Program-made: the position numbers and the translations under genes | The notes under the pieces: model-generated | The model's database searches: none | The model's input: the letters and a program-made list of their open reading frames with translations, nothing else | Told to the model about the DNA's origin: nothing | Assembly (NCBI RefSeq): GCF_019402665.1 | Contig: NZ_VSST01000012.1 | Span: 62,001 to 126,000, forward strand | Direction: 5' to 3' | DNA: 64,000 bases | DNA from: Bradyrhizobium canariense | Lineage (GTDB): Bacteria; Pseudomonadota; Alphaproteobacteria; Rhizobiales; Xanthobacteraceae | Shown: piece after piece, positions 34,010 to 42,325 of the stretch | How positions within the stretch are numbered: the stretch's first letter is position 1 | Layout of the letters: each line of letters begins with the position of its first letter

Positions 34010-35104
34010 TCAGGTCTCGGGCGGATAGAGGTGAACGTCGCCGCAATAATCCACGATACGATAGCGCGTTTCCGATGCCGCATCACCCGCATCAGGTGCG
34101 GTATTTTGCATCGGCAACACGTAATTCGGTCCCACCGGCGACTTGCCGGCGCCGCCGGGAATGTCGATGACATAGTCGGGCTGACACAGTCCCGACACCC
34201 GTCCGCGCAGCTGCCGCATCAAATCCTGCCCCTCGGCGAGCGTCGTTCGCAGATGCGCCGTGCCGGGCGCGAGATCGCCGTGATGCAGATAATAGGGCTT
34301 GATCCGGCATTCGACGAAAGCTCGCATCAAATCCGACAGAGCGGTCGCGTTGTCATTGACGCCGCGCAAAAGCACGGACTGGCTTACCATGGGAATTCCG
34401 GCATCGACCAGCCGCGCGCAGGCGGCACGCGCGGGCCCCGTCAGTTCGCGCGCATGGTTGGCATGCAGCGCCACCCAGGTGGTGGCGCCTTCGACCTTGA
34501 GCGCCCCGACCATCTCCTCGCTGATGCGCGCGGGCTCGGCCACGGGCACGCGGGTGTGAAGGCGGATGATCTTGACGTGATCGATTCCGGCAAGATCCGC
34601 CATGATCTCGCTCATCCGCCGCGGCGACAACATCAGGGGATCGCCCCCGGTCAGGATCACCTCCCAGATCTCGCTGTGCGATCGGATGTAGTCGATCGCG
34701 GCGCGATAGGCGCCGTCCGAGAGCGCGTTCTCCTTGCCGGGTCCAACCATCTCGCGGCGGAAGCAGAAGCGGCAATAGACCGCGCAGACGTGAACGAGCT
34801 TGAACAGCACACGGTCGGGATAGCGATGCACGATCCCGGGAACCGGCGAGTACGGATGATCGCCGATCGGATCTGCGTTCTCGCCCGGCTGCATCTCGAG
34901 CTCCGCGGCAGTCGGAACGAATTGCCGCGCGATGGGATCGTCGGGATCGGACCTGTCGATCAGATCGACCAGCGCCGGCGTGATCGCAACCGCATAGCGT
35001 GCGGCAACGCGATCGAGCACCGGCAGCGCTGTGGCTGATACCAGCTGCTCGGCGACAAGTTCGGCCGGCTCGCGCAATGTGCGCGCAAGATTGCTCTTCA
35101 TCAT
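34010..35104 (-). CDS. epmB: EF-P beta-lysylation protein EpmB (lysine 2,3-aminomutase-like)
   Basis: EpmB isomerises lysine to beta-lysine for modification of elongation factor P. The 364 aa protein is a radical SAM enzyme with CAVYCRFCFRREMVG (CxxxCxxC cluster motif), LTGGDPLMLS, and a C-terminal PGGAGKSP lysine region for PLP. It overlaps the downstream part of the aminoacylase gene by four bases (ATGA), indicating coupled expression. Closely related genes annotated as lysine 2,3-aminomutase act in lysine fermentation, but the epmA/efp neighbourhood favours EpmB. Confidence 0.93.
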   Translation of the reverse strand: MMKSNLARTLREPAELVAEQLVSATALPVLDRVAARYAVAITPALVDLIDRSDPDDPIARQFVPTAAELEMQPGENADPIGDHPYSPVPGIVHRYPDRVLFKLVHVCAVYCRFCFRREMVGPGKENALSDGAYRAAIDYIRSHSEIWEVILTGGDPLMLSPRRMSEIMADLAGIDHVKIIRLHTRVPVAEPARISEEMVGALKVEGATTWVALHANHARELTGPARAACARLVDAGIPMVSQSVLLRGVNDNATALSDLMRAFVECRIKPYYLHHGDLAPGTAHLRTTLAEGQDLMRQLRGRVSGLCQPDYVIDIPGGAGKSPVGPNYVLPMQNTAPDAGDAASETRYRIVDYCGDVHLYPPET

Positions 35105-36165
35105 GTCTCGCTTAACGCTTCATTTGCAGGCGGCGTCCAGACCACCTGATCAATTCGCGATGCGCCGCTCGCCAGCATCACCAGCCGGTCGAAACCGAGC
35201 GCGACGCCGCTCGCCTCCGGCATCGCCGCGACCGCGGCCAGAAAGTCCTCGTCCAGCGGATAGGCTTCGCCGTAGCGGCGTTGCTTCTCCGCCATGGATT
35301 GCGTGAAGCGCTTGCGCTGCTCCTCGACGTCGGTCAGTTCGCCAAAGCCGTTGGCGAGCTCGACACCGCAGGCGTAGATCTCGAACCGCTCGGCAACGCG
35401 GGGATCGCCTGCCTTCATGCGCGCCAGTGCCGCCTCTGGAGATGGGTATTCGAACAGAATGGTCAAATGCCCCTGCCCCAGATGCGGCTCGACATGCTCG
35501 ACCAGAACCTTGCTGAAGATGTCGGACCAGGTGTCGTCCTCGGCCACACGGACCTTGCCGGCAGCGGCCCGGGCAAGCGCGGCGCGGTCGCCTTCGCCAC
35601 CGGAAATGGTCGCAAGCAGGTCGATTCCCGCAAACTGCTCGAAGGCGCCGGCCACCGTCACAAGTTCAGGCTCGGCGAAGGGATCGGCGGTCCGGCCGCG
35701 GAAGGCGAAGGTGCCAATCCCGGTCGCTTGGGCGGCGCGGCCGATGAGGACGACGCAGTCGGCCATGATGGCGTCATAGGGGGCGCCTGCCCGGTACCAT
35801 TCCAGCATGGTGAATTCGGGCAAATGCAGGTCGCCGCGCTCGCGGTCCCGGAACACCCGGGCGAACTCGAAAATCCGGGTCTCCCCGGCCGCCAGCAGCT
35901 TCTTGCAGGCGAATTCCGGCGAAGTCCGCAAATATCGGCTCACACGGCTGCCGTCGGGTCGCACGATCTCGGTCCGGGGGGCGTGCAGGTGGGTCTCGTT
36001 GCCCGGAGAGACCTGGAGAACGGAGGTTTCGACCTCGACAAAGCCCTGCTCGGCGAAAAATCCCCGTAGAGCCCCGGTGATTGCTCCCCTGGCCTGCAGG
36101 AAGGGCCGGCGGTCGAGATGCCGCGAGGGGGACCAGAACGGCGACATCGGCTTGTCCCCCGCCAT
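35101..36165 (-). CDS. epmA: EF-P lysine aminoacylase EpmA (GenX/PoxA)
   Basis: EpmA attaches beta-lysine to a lysine of EF-P, using a class II lysyl-tRNA synthetase-like core. The 354 aa chain lacks the tRNA anticodon domain. It shows motif 2-like FEFARVFRDRERGDLHLPEFTMLEWYRAG, motif 3-like SGVALGFDRLVMLA, and an N-terminal FVEVETSVLQVSPGNETHL. Start 36165 is used; an ATG six codons inside (MSPFWSPS) is possible. It is divergent from efp by 162 bases. Confidence 0.93.
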   Translation of the reverse strand: MAGDKPMSPFWSPSRHLDRRPFLQARGAITGALRGFFAEQGFVEVETSVLQVSPGNETHLHAPRTEIVRPDGSRVSRYLRTSPEFACKKLLAAGETRIFEFARVFRDRERGDLHLPEFTMLEWYRAGAPYDAIMADCVVLIGRAAQATGIGTFAFRGRTADPFAEPELVTVAGAFEQFAGIDLLATISGGEGDRAALARAAAGKVRVAEDDTWSDIFSKVLVEHVEPHLGQGHLTILFEYPSPEAALARMKAGDPRVAERFEIYACGVELANGFGELTDVEEQRKRFTQSMAEKQRRYGEAYPLDEDFLAAVAAMPEASGVALGFDRLVMLASGASRIDQVVWTPPANEALSET

Positions 36166-36327
36166 TAACCGGCCGTCCCGCAGGCCAGCAAAATGCTGGC
36201 ATCCAACGGCAAAACCAGTATGTTGCGGCCCGAAACGGGTGCCGCGGTCTGATTTGGGGCCCCAGGTCCCCCATCAATTTGACCACGTCCTGGCCCGAGC
36301 CGGGCCAAGCAAGCAGGAAATACAGCT
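36166..36327. promoter_or_regulatory. Divergent epmA/efp promoter region
   Basis: This 162-base gap holds the promoters of efp and of the epmA-epmB pair. The efp start is a TTG preceded by AGCAGGAAATACAGC. No clear dyad operator was identified. Confidence 0.5.
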
Positions 36328-36894
36328 TTGAGAGTCATCGCCAGTTCTATTCGCAAGGGCAACGTGATCGAGCAAGACGGCAAGCTATATGTCGTCGTGA
36401 CCGCCGAGAACATCCATCCCGGCAAGGGCACCCCGGTCAGCCAGATCGAAATGCGCCGAATCTCGGACGGGGTAAAGATCTCCGAGCGCTACAAGACCAC
36501 CGACCAGGTCGAGAAGGCCACGATCGAAGAGCGCAACTATACCTTCCTGTACGAAGATGGTGACGGCTATCACTTCATGAACCCGGAGACCTATGACCAG
36601 GTCCAGGTCTCCAAGGACGTGATCGGCGACGCGGCGGCCTATCTTCAGGAGAGCATGACGGTCAAGCTGTCGCTGCACGGCGCCAATCCCGTATCGATCG
36701 CCCTGCCGCAGCGCGTGACGCTGGAAGTGGTCGAGACGGAGCCCGTGACCAAAGGCCAGACCGCCTCCTCGTCCTACAAGCCCGCCGTGCTCTCGAACGG
36801 CCTGCGCACCACGGTGCCGCCGCACATCGCCGTCGGCACCCGAATCGTCGTGATGACCGAAGACGGCTCCTACTCCGAGCGCGCCAAGGACTGA
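36328..36894 (+). CDS. efp: Elongation factor P
   Basis: EF-P rescues ribosomes stalled at polyproline stretches. The 188 aa protein has the three-domain layout: KOW-like [19 protein letters not shown] start, middle OB domain with [11 protein letters not shown], and C-terminal OB with [23 protein letters not shown]. The modified lysine is Lys33 in [10 protein letters not shown], matching E. coli Lys34. Start is a TTG. The adjacent epmA and epmB indicate beta-lysylation. Confidence 0.96.
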   Translation: MRVIASSIRKGNVIEQDGKLYVVVTAENIHPGKGTPVSQIEMRRISDGVKISERYKTTDQVEKATIEERNYTFLYEDGDGYHFMNPETYDQVQVSKDVIGDAAAYLQESMTVKLSLHGANPVSIALPQRVTLEVVETEPVTKGQTASSSYKPAVLSNGLRTTVPPHIAVGTRIVVMTEDGSYSERAKD

Positions 36895-36917
36895 CGGGGC
36901 CAACGCGAGCGCAACAG

Positions 36918-38540
36918 GTGCCGCCGGGGGGCGAGACAGTGGTTGGGAAAGGTTTCCACTTCGTCTCGCAACTTCTGGCGTCGCTTTCGCTCCTCATTGC
37001 CTCTCCGCTCACTGCGGATGAATTCCGCAGCCCCTCGCTCACGGCGCTGCGCGTCGATTGGCGCGCGGCGCTCGATCAGCTGCGCACCGAAATCAACGCC
37101 CATCCCCGGGTCGCGGACGATTTCATCTTCGCGCCCCGTCGTTCGATGCCGCGCTATGATCCGCGCACGATGCCGGCGCTGGTGCAGCTCAACGCGATCT
37201 CCTCGCAATTCTTCACCGGCATCTCCCGCAGCTCCGTGCCCGTGCTGCTGCCGTTCGACGCTGCTGCGTATTTCGAAGCACGGCGCAATGGTGCGCCAGC
37301 GACCGTCGCGCTGTCGCGCTACCAGGCCGACTTCAATTCCGTCGACATGTTCGATGCCGGCCCCGCCGGCTACAGCGCGACCTTTTCGTTCGAGCCTGGT
37401 ACCGGAGACGGCATGCCGAGCCGGGTCTTCGCAAGACCGGTCGAGGTGCAGATCACGGGTTCGGCGCTCGTCTATGACATTGCCGATCCCTCGGGCGGCA
37501 AGGGCGAGCCGGTCAAACCGCTCGCAGCGCTCTACCCGGACCTGCGCAAATTCATCCGGGAAGGCTATGTGCGCTACGCTTTCACCCGTTTCGGCGTCGC
37601 CTATGTGGTGTCGATCCAATGCCTCGACAGCGTCGCCAAGCCGCGGCGGCTTGCCTGCAAGGAGGCCTATCCGGTCGCCGAGCGCTTCCTGAAGGCGCTG
37701 CGCGTGGCGGGCGGCCAGCGCATGCGGCCGCTCACGGACATCGCTTCCAACATTCTCGATCGTCCCGCGGCGCGTTCCCCGGACTTCACCTATCGGCCGA
37801 GCGGCGACATCATCCCGAACACCGGTTATCGCAAGCAGGGCGGCCATCCCGACGTGATGGCCTACGCACAGATCCGCTTTCCTCTCGAGAAGGCGCCCGC
37901 TTTCGTACACTCGCAATCCTATGCCAAGCGCGACAAGATGGAGAGCACGACCGCTTACCCCTGGCGCGACAACTTCTGCGAATCCCGCAGTTTCGAGGTC
38001 TGGCAATGCGGCGGCGGTTATGGCCATCAGGGCGAGGACATCCGCGCGGCTGAGTGCCCATCGCCTGGTGAAGGCCGCCAAGCCTGTGATCCCAAGCAGC
38101 GCGCCATCGTCGCCGTGCGCGATGCGAGGGTCATACGCGCTTCCAAGGACCAGGCCGTGACGCTGCAAATCAACAGCCGGACCGAGCACATCCGTTTCCG
38201 CTACATGCATATGAACCCGCAGGCGCTGAACGCCGATGGCCTGCTCAATGGTCGCATCGTATCGGAGGGTGAGAAGATCGGCGTGGTCTCGAACTATCTC
38301 GATCATCCCGCCGGCACCTCGATGCACCTGCATTTCGACGTGCAGGTGTTCACCCGCGACGGCTGGATCTGGGTCAGTCCTTACGTCACGTTGGTCTCGG
38401 CGTACGAGCGTCTGATCCATGCCCGCGGCCGCGAGGTCGGCCCGGAGATCGCCGGCACGCCGCAGCCCGTGGCACATGCGCTGCCGGAGGACGTGCTCAA
38501 GCCGGACCTGCGCGAGGGATCGGGCGGCGACGAGAATTGA
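36918..38540 (+). CDS. M23-type peptidase domain protein, exported
   Basis: The 540 aa product (or 533 aa from a GTG at 36939) has an N-terminal signal peptide (FHFVSQLLASLSLLIASPLTADE), a long unique region, and a C-terminal M23-like domain: GYGHQGEDIRAAEC (HxxxD zinc motif), RYMHMNP and HLHFDVQVF. This fits a periplasmic murein endopeptidase or LytM-like regulator. The middle region (residues 50-330) was not recognised. Starts 24 bases after the efp stop, but this need not be one operon. Confidence 0.8.
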   Translation: MPPGGETVVGKGFHFVSQLLASLSLLIASPLTADEFRSPSLTALRVDWRAALDQLRTEINAHPRVADDFIFAPRRSMPRYDPRTMPALVQLNAISSQFFTGISRSSVPVLLPFDAAAYFEARRNGAPATVALSRYQADFNSVDMFDAGPAGYSATFSFEPGTGDGMPSRVFARPVEVQITGSALVYDIADPSGGKGEPVKPLAALYPDLRKFIREGYVRYAFTRFGVAYVVSIQCLDSVAKPRRLACKEAYPVAERFLKALRVAGGQRMRPLTDIASNILDRPAARSPDFTYRPSGDIIPNTGYRKQGGHPDVMAYAQIRFPLEKAPAFVHSQSYAKRDKMESTTAYPWRDNFCESRSFEVWQCGGGYGHQGEDIRAAECPSPGEGRQACDPKQRAIVAVRDARVIRASKDQAVTLQINSRTEHIRFRYMHMNPQALNADGLLNGRIVSEGEKIGVVSNYLDHPAGTSMHLHFDVQVFTRDGWIWVSPYVTLVSAYERLIHARGREVGPEIAGTPQPVAHALPEDVLKPDLREGSGGDEN

Positions 38541-38721
38541 CGCTGCTTGCGCCATCTAGACAGCCAACCAAACTGTCTGATGACGGTCCTATGACAGCGA
38601 ATTGCACGCACACCGCCTGACCGGCCCGGCCTCCTTATGACGGAGCCTTCTCTGGCCTCGAAATTGTCTGGCCTCAGAATTGCTTTCCTCCCCGCGGGTA
38701 AACAGGATGAAGGGAAGGCAC

Positions 38722-39630
38722 ATGCGTTGTCTCACTATAGTGGCCGTTCTGGCCGTCGCGTTCGGCGTGCCGGCTCATGCGCAGGAATTGAGCGGGACCT
38801 TGAAGAAGATCAAGGACACCGGCGCGATCACACTCGGCGTGCGCGACAGCGCGGTGCCCTTCAGCTATATCGACGAGAAGCAGAAGACCGTCGGCTACGC
38901 CATCGACATCTGCATGAAGATCGTCGAGGAGATCAAGGCCGAGCTCAAGCTGGACAAGCTCGCGGTCAACGAGAACCTGGTCACCTCGTCCAGCCGCATT
39001 CCGCTGATGGCGAACGGCACCGTCGATCTCGAATGCGGCTCGACGACCAACAACGCCGATCGCCAGAAACAAGTGTGGTTCACCAACACGCATTTCCTCA
39101 CGGCGAGCCGCTTCGTGTCCAAGAAGACTTCGAAGCTCGACCAAATCGACGATCTCAAGGGCAAGGCCGTCGTCTCGGTCTCGGGCACCACCAACATCAC
39201 GCAGCTCAACAAGGCCAATGCGGCCCGCTCGCTCGACATCACCGTGATGAACGCAAAGGATGTCCCCGAAGGGTTCCTGATGGTCGAGACCGACCGGGCC
39301 GTGGCCTTCGTCATGGACGACATCCAGCTGGCGGCGATGATCGCCTCCTCGAAGGATCCGTCGCTGTACGCGATCAGCACCGGCGCGTTCTCCGATCCGG
39401 AGCCTTACGGCATCATGCTGCGCAAGGACGACGCGCCGTTCAAGGCGGTGGTCGATCGCGCGACCGCAAAACTCTACAAGAGCCCGGAGATCGAGCAGAT
39501 CTACAACAAATGGTTCATGGAGCCGGTGCCGCCGCGCGGCCTGAACTTTCACGTACCCATGCCGGTGTCGATGAAGAAGTCGTTCGAGCATCCGTCGGAC
39601 AATCCTGATCCAGCATCCTACGGCGGCTGA
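38722..39630 (+). CDS. Amino-acid ABC transporter substrate-binding protein
   Basis: The 302 aa periplasmic binding protein starts MRCLTIVAVLAVAFGVPAHAQ behind a GGGAAGG ribosome-binding site. Family pattern: GVRDSAVPFSYIDEKQKTVGYAIDIC, NLVTSSSRIPLMANGTVDLECGSTTNN and KAVVSVSGTTN, closest to GltI/glutamate-aspartate type receptors. No permease or ATPase gene follows, so partners lie elsewhere or it is an orphan receptor. Confidence 0.88.
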   Translation: MRCLTIVAVLAVAFGVPAHAQELSGTLKKIKDTGAITLGVRDSAVPFSYIDEKQKTVGYAIDICMKIVEEIKAELKLDKLAVNENLVTSSSRIPLMANGTVDLECGSTTNNADRQKQVWFTNTHFLTASRFVSKKTSKLDQIDDLKGKAVVSVSGTTNITQLNKANAARSLDITVMNAKDVPEGFLMVETDRAVAFVMDDIQLAAMIASSKDPSLYAISTGAFSDPEPYGIMLRKDDAPFKAVVDRATAKLYKSPEIEQIYNKWFMEPVPPRGLNFHVPMPVSMKKSFEHPSDNPDPASYGG

Positions 39631-39650
39631 CGAGAGAGCACGCTGGTAAC

Positions 39651-39727
39651 GTAGCCCGGATGAGCGAAGCGACATCCGGGACTCACGCGACGACTGCCCC
39701 GGGTGTCGCTTCGCTCACCCGGGCTAC
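39651..39727. repeat. Palindromic repeat with GTAGCCCGGATGAGCG arms
   Basis: GTAGCCCGGATGAGCGAAGCGACA at the left and TGTCGCTTCGCTCACCCGGGCTAC at the right are inverted copies, with a short middle. It lies between the binding-protein gene and the convergent cupin gene and may terminate both. Half copies occur at 26340-26398 and 43561-43580. Confidence 0.8.
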
Positions 39728-39730
39728 GGA

Positions 39731-40234
39731 TCAATCCAGCAACGTCGTGAGTTGCGCGCCCTCGTCCGCCACGAACACCGCGATCAATTCTGCCGGCTCC
39801 GTGGTACTCGCATTGGCCGAGACCAGATGGGTCGAGCCGGGCGGCTCGAAGAAGGACTGGCCGACGCCGAACGTCTCGACCGGGCCGCCGCCGAGCTGGG
39901 AGCGGATCTCGCCCTTGGTGATGTAGGCGGTGACGGATCCTGCGTGACGATGCGGCCGCGAGAACCCGCCGGGGCCGTAGAACACGCGCACGATCGTGAC
40001 GCGCTTGCCGGGCACGTTCGGCAGCGGGTAGGAGCCGATCGGTTCGACCTTGTCGAGCGGCGAGCTTTCGGCGGCGGTGGCGCAGAGCGGCGAGAGTGCG
40101 CCGGAAATGGTGTCCATCGTCACCGGCAGCGCTTTGCCGATCGCAAGCGCGCAGGCAAGCCCGCCGACGACGGCGATCGCCATCGAACGCGATGACGCCG
40201 GGCGCGGCGCGGTGGGAACACTCATTGCTGTCAT
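39731..40234 (-). CDS. Cupin-domain protein, membrane-anchored or exported
   Basis: The 167 aa product has an N-terminal hydrophobic segment (SMAIAVVGGLACALAIG, about residues 21-38), then a cupin fold: VFYGPGGFSRPHRHAGSVTAYITKGEIRSQLGGGP and FFEPPGSTHLVSANAS. Metal ligands HRH and TH are in place. It is a close paralogue in layout of the cupin at 52196. It is followed by the AhpD-like gene, which is transcribed first, 22 bases upstream. GGGAGATCACG precedes the start. Confidence 0.85.
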   Translation of the reverse strand: MTAMSVPTAPRPASSRSMAIAVVGGLACALAIGKALPVTMDTISGALSPLCATAAESSPLDKVEPIGSYPLPNVPGKRVTIVRVFYGPGGFSRPHRHAGSVTAYITKGEIRSQLGGGPVETFGVGQSFFEPPGSTHLVSANASTTEPAELIAVFVADEGAQLTTLLD

Positions 40235-40255
40235 CGTGATCTCCCTTCGTTGCAA

Positions 40256-40735
40256 TCAGGACGCTGCGGCATTGGCTTCGACGGGCCGCGTCGCCGGCGT
40301 CCAGCGAAACGCCGCACCGAAACGGTTCCAGACGTTGATCGAGGCGACCGCCGAGGTCAGGTACGTCAGCTCAGTCTCGGAGAATTCACGGCTCGCCTCG
40401 GCGTACACGTCTTCGCCGACGCCGTCGGGCAGGCAGGTCAGCGCCTCGGCCCAGGCCAGCGCGGCACGTTCGCGCGCGGAAAAGATCGGCGCCTCGCGCC
40501 AGGCCACGACCAAATTGAGCTTGTCGACGGGCACGCCGATCCGCTCCGAAAGCAGGATGTGATGCTGCAGGCAGAAGGCGCAGCCGTTGATCTGCGATGC
40601 CCGCAGCTTGACCAGTTCGAGAAGCTGCTTGTCGAGGCCGGCCTTGGCCGCGACCTGGCCGAGCGCCAGCACCAGCTCATACGCGTCGGGCGCGATCCTC
40701 TTGAAATCCTCGTATTCGCTGCGGGCGTGTGACAT
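40256..40735 (-). CDS. Carboxymuconolactone decarboxylase (AhpD-like) family protein
   Basis: The 159 aa product has the AhpD/CMD core: ELVKLRASQINGCAFCLQHHILLSERIGVP with a CxxC pair and following His, the redox motif of alkylhydroperoxidase D-like proteins, and AWAEALTCLP. It would be a thiol peroxidase or related. First gene of a two-gene unit with the cupin gene, divergent from a MarR regulator by 54 bases. Confidence 0.88.
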   Translation of the reverse strand: MSHARSEYEDFKRIAPDAYELVLALGQVAAKAGLDKQLLELVKLRASQINGCAFCLQHHILLSERIGVPVDKLNLVVAWREAPIFSARERAALAWAEALTCLPDGVGEDVYAEASREFSETELTYLTSAVASINVWNRFGAAFRWTPATRPVEANAAAS

Positions 40736-40755
40736 TGCCGTTCACCTCGTGGTAT

Positions 40756-40790
40756 TGTAAGAGTGCTGAGACATTATAAGAGCACTTACA
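40756..40790. promoter_or_regulatory. Putative MarR operator
   Basis: AGTGCT (40762-40767) and AGCACT (40781-40786) form an inverted repeat; flanking TGTAAG and TTACA extend it imperfectly. It fills the gap between divergent AhpD-like and MarR genes and runs into the regulator's ATG. Such dyads typify MarR sites. Confidence 0.55.
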
Positions 40791-41314
40791 TGTTGCGCAA
40801 GCCGCCTGATATCACGAGATCGCAACCGCGGCGGAAGGCCCCCACGTCTGCCCCGGCGGTGCGCGTGCCAGCCCCAGGGGAAGGCAAGCGCGGCGAGCAG
40901 GGCTATCTCGGCTATCTGCTGCGCCAAGCCCACGCCGCGGTCCGTCTGACGATGGAGCGGTCGCTGGCCGATCTCGGTGTCACCTCACCGCAATTCGCGG
41001 TGCTGACCATGCTCAACGCCTATCCGGGCCTCTCGGGCGCCGACATTGCCCGCCTCACCTTTCTGACGCCCCAGACCGTCGGCGTCATCATCCGCAATCT
41101 CGAACGTGACGGTGCGATTGTGATGACGCCGCATCCCGTCCACGGCCGCATCCAGCAATGGACACTGACGCCGCGCGGCGCGACGCTTTTGAAAGCGTGC
41201 CGGGAAAGGGTGATCGCGTTGGAGAAGCGGCTGGCCGCCGGGCTCGATGCCAAGGCCGAGGCAAGCATTCGCCGGTGGCTCGCAGGCATCGCGGCCGATT
41301 TGCAGGAGGACTAG
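40790..41314 (+). CDS. MarR-family transcriptional regulator
   Basis: The 174 aa product has a polar, Pro-rich N-terminal tail (residues 1-35) and a MarR winged helix: LADLGVTSPQFAVLTMLNAYPGLSGADIARLTFLTPQTVGVIIRNLERDGAI in outline, followed by a beta wing (HPVHGRIQQWTLTPRG). Position suggests it represses the divergent AhpD-like/cupin unit. An in-frame GTG at 40763 is possible but would overlap the operator. Confidence 0.88.
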   Translation: MLRKPPDITRSQPRRKAPTSAPAVRVPAPGEGKRGEQGYLGYLLRQAHAAVRLTMERSLADLGVTSPQFAVLTMLNAYPGLSGADIARLTFLTPQTVGVIIRNLERDGAIVMTPHPVHGRIQQWTLTPRGATLLKACRERVIALEKRLAAGLDAKAEASIRRWLAGIAADLQED

Positions 41315-41341
41315 CCGAAGCGCGTTCGCCGCTGACGGGCG

Positions 41342-41521
41342 CTAGTCGCCGCCTCCTCCGTCGCCGCAGCCGCCACCGTCCGAATCCGAGAAGTCACTGA
41401 CGGTACCGTCGCCTTGAATACCGCGCCCAAAGTTCTCCGCGAGGATCATCAGGATGACGACGAACAACCCGGCGCCGAACGGCCAGGGATTAGCGCGGAT
41501 GATGTCGAACAGCTCCTGCAT
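41342..41521 (-). CDS. Small membrane protein with Gly/Asp/Cys tail
   Basis: The 59 aa product starts MQELFDIIRANPWPFGAGLF, with a membrane helix (WPFGAGLFVVILMILAENF) followed by a C-terminal low-complexity tail SDSDGGGCGDGGGGD. Such Gly/Cys tails are seen in several families, and one tail is clearly not random. The ribosome-binding site is weak. Function unknown. Confidence 0.6.
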   Translation of the reverse strand: MQELFDIIRANPWPFGAGLFVVILMILAENFGRGIQGDGTVSDFSDSDGGGCGDGGGGD

Positions 41522-41606
41522 TCACGCATTGTGCGCAGACGGAAGCGAATCGACCGTAAAGCGACAGGCCCAAAACTGGGGGTATCCGACCCGCTGCAGG
41601 CGCGCC

Positions 41607-41858
41607 CTATTTCCCCTTCAACGCTTTCTTAACCTCGCCATCGGGCCAGGTCTCGCCCGCGGCAATCACCCGGACGCGGCTTTGATCGGTGTCATTCACC
41701 AGCTCATGCGAACTCACCCGGTCGCAGCTTCGCTCCAGGCGCAGGTCGGTTTCGGGCTTCCAGCTCAGCGTGGTCGCGAGATCGCCGGGAAAGATCTGCC
41801 ATTGCGATCCGTCGTCGAGTTCGACGACATGACTTTCCGCATGCGCGCGTATCTTCAT
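41607..41858 (-). CDS. Small soluble protein of unknown function (83 aa)
   Basis: MKIRAHAESHVVELDDGSQWQIFPGDLATTLSWKPETDLRLE in outline; beta-rich, no signal peptide, one Cys. No domain was recognised. It has its own start and stop, within a run of minus-strand genes. Confidence 0.65.
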   Translation of the reverse strand: MKIRAHAESHVVELDDGSQWQIFPGDLATTLSWKPETDLRLERSCDRVSSHELVNDTDQSRVRVIAAGETWPDGEVKKALKGK

Positions 41859-41930
41859 TCCACCCCGAATTATCGATGAACGGACTGCGTGCGACGGCAG
41901 GCCCCGGCCATCGGCCGGGGCCCCACTCCA

Positions 41931-42191
41931 TCAGTCGTTGTCGTGATGAATCACGGTCTTGCTGCGATTGCCGAATTCATCTTCCTTCTTGATCACCGTG
42001 GTGCGATCGGCAGGTTCACGCTCCTTGATGACGGTGGTGCGGTCGCGATCGCGGTCCCGCTCACGATATTCGTGAGACTGTCCGACCGTCACGCCGGCAC
42101 CGACCGGACCGACGTGAACGCCGACTTCGTCGGCAAAAGCAGGCGCAGCGATGGCGGTGACCATGGCCGCGGCAAACAGATATTTCCTCAT
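41931..42191 (-). CDS. Small exported protein with RTTVIK repeats
   Basis: The 86 aa product starts MRKYLFAAAMVTAIAAPAFAD (signal peptide) after GGAGGAGAAG. The mature part has acidic/basic charge clusters (YRERDRDRDRTTVIKEREPADRTTVIKKEDEFGNRSKTVIHHDND, given in parts) with repeated TTVIK/KTVIHH units. Periplasmic, function unknown. Divergent from the lytic transglycosylase gene by 134 bases. Confidence 0.7.
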   Translation of the reverse strand: MRKYLFAAAMVTAIAAPAFADEVGVHVGPVGAGVTVGQSHEYRERDRDRDRTTVIKEREPADRTTVIKKEDEFGNRSKTVIHHDND

Positions 42192-42325
42192 CTTCTTCTC
42201 CTCCAAATTGGTGCTGGGGGAATGCGGGAGTGCGACAGTTTGTTCCGGGGAACGCGGGGCCCGCGTCTGTTCCTCCAGTTCCAGGAACCGGTCACAGCCG
42301 CCATGTTTCCCGCTAGAATGCATCC

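Noticed and set aside
36870..38555. 561-codon minus-strand open frame opposite the M23-type gene
   Set aside because: The plus-strand frame has a signal peptide and zinc motifs; the antisense one lacks any motif.
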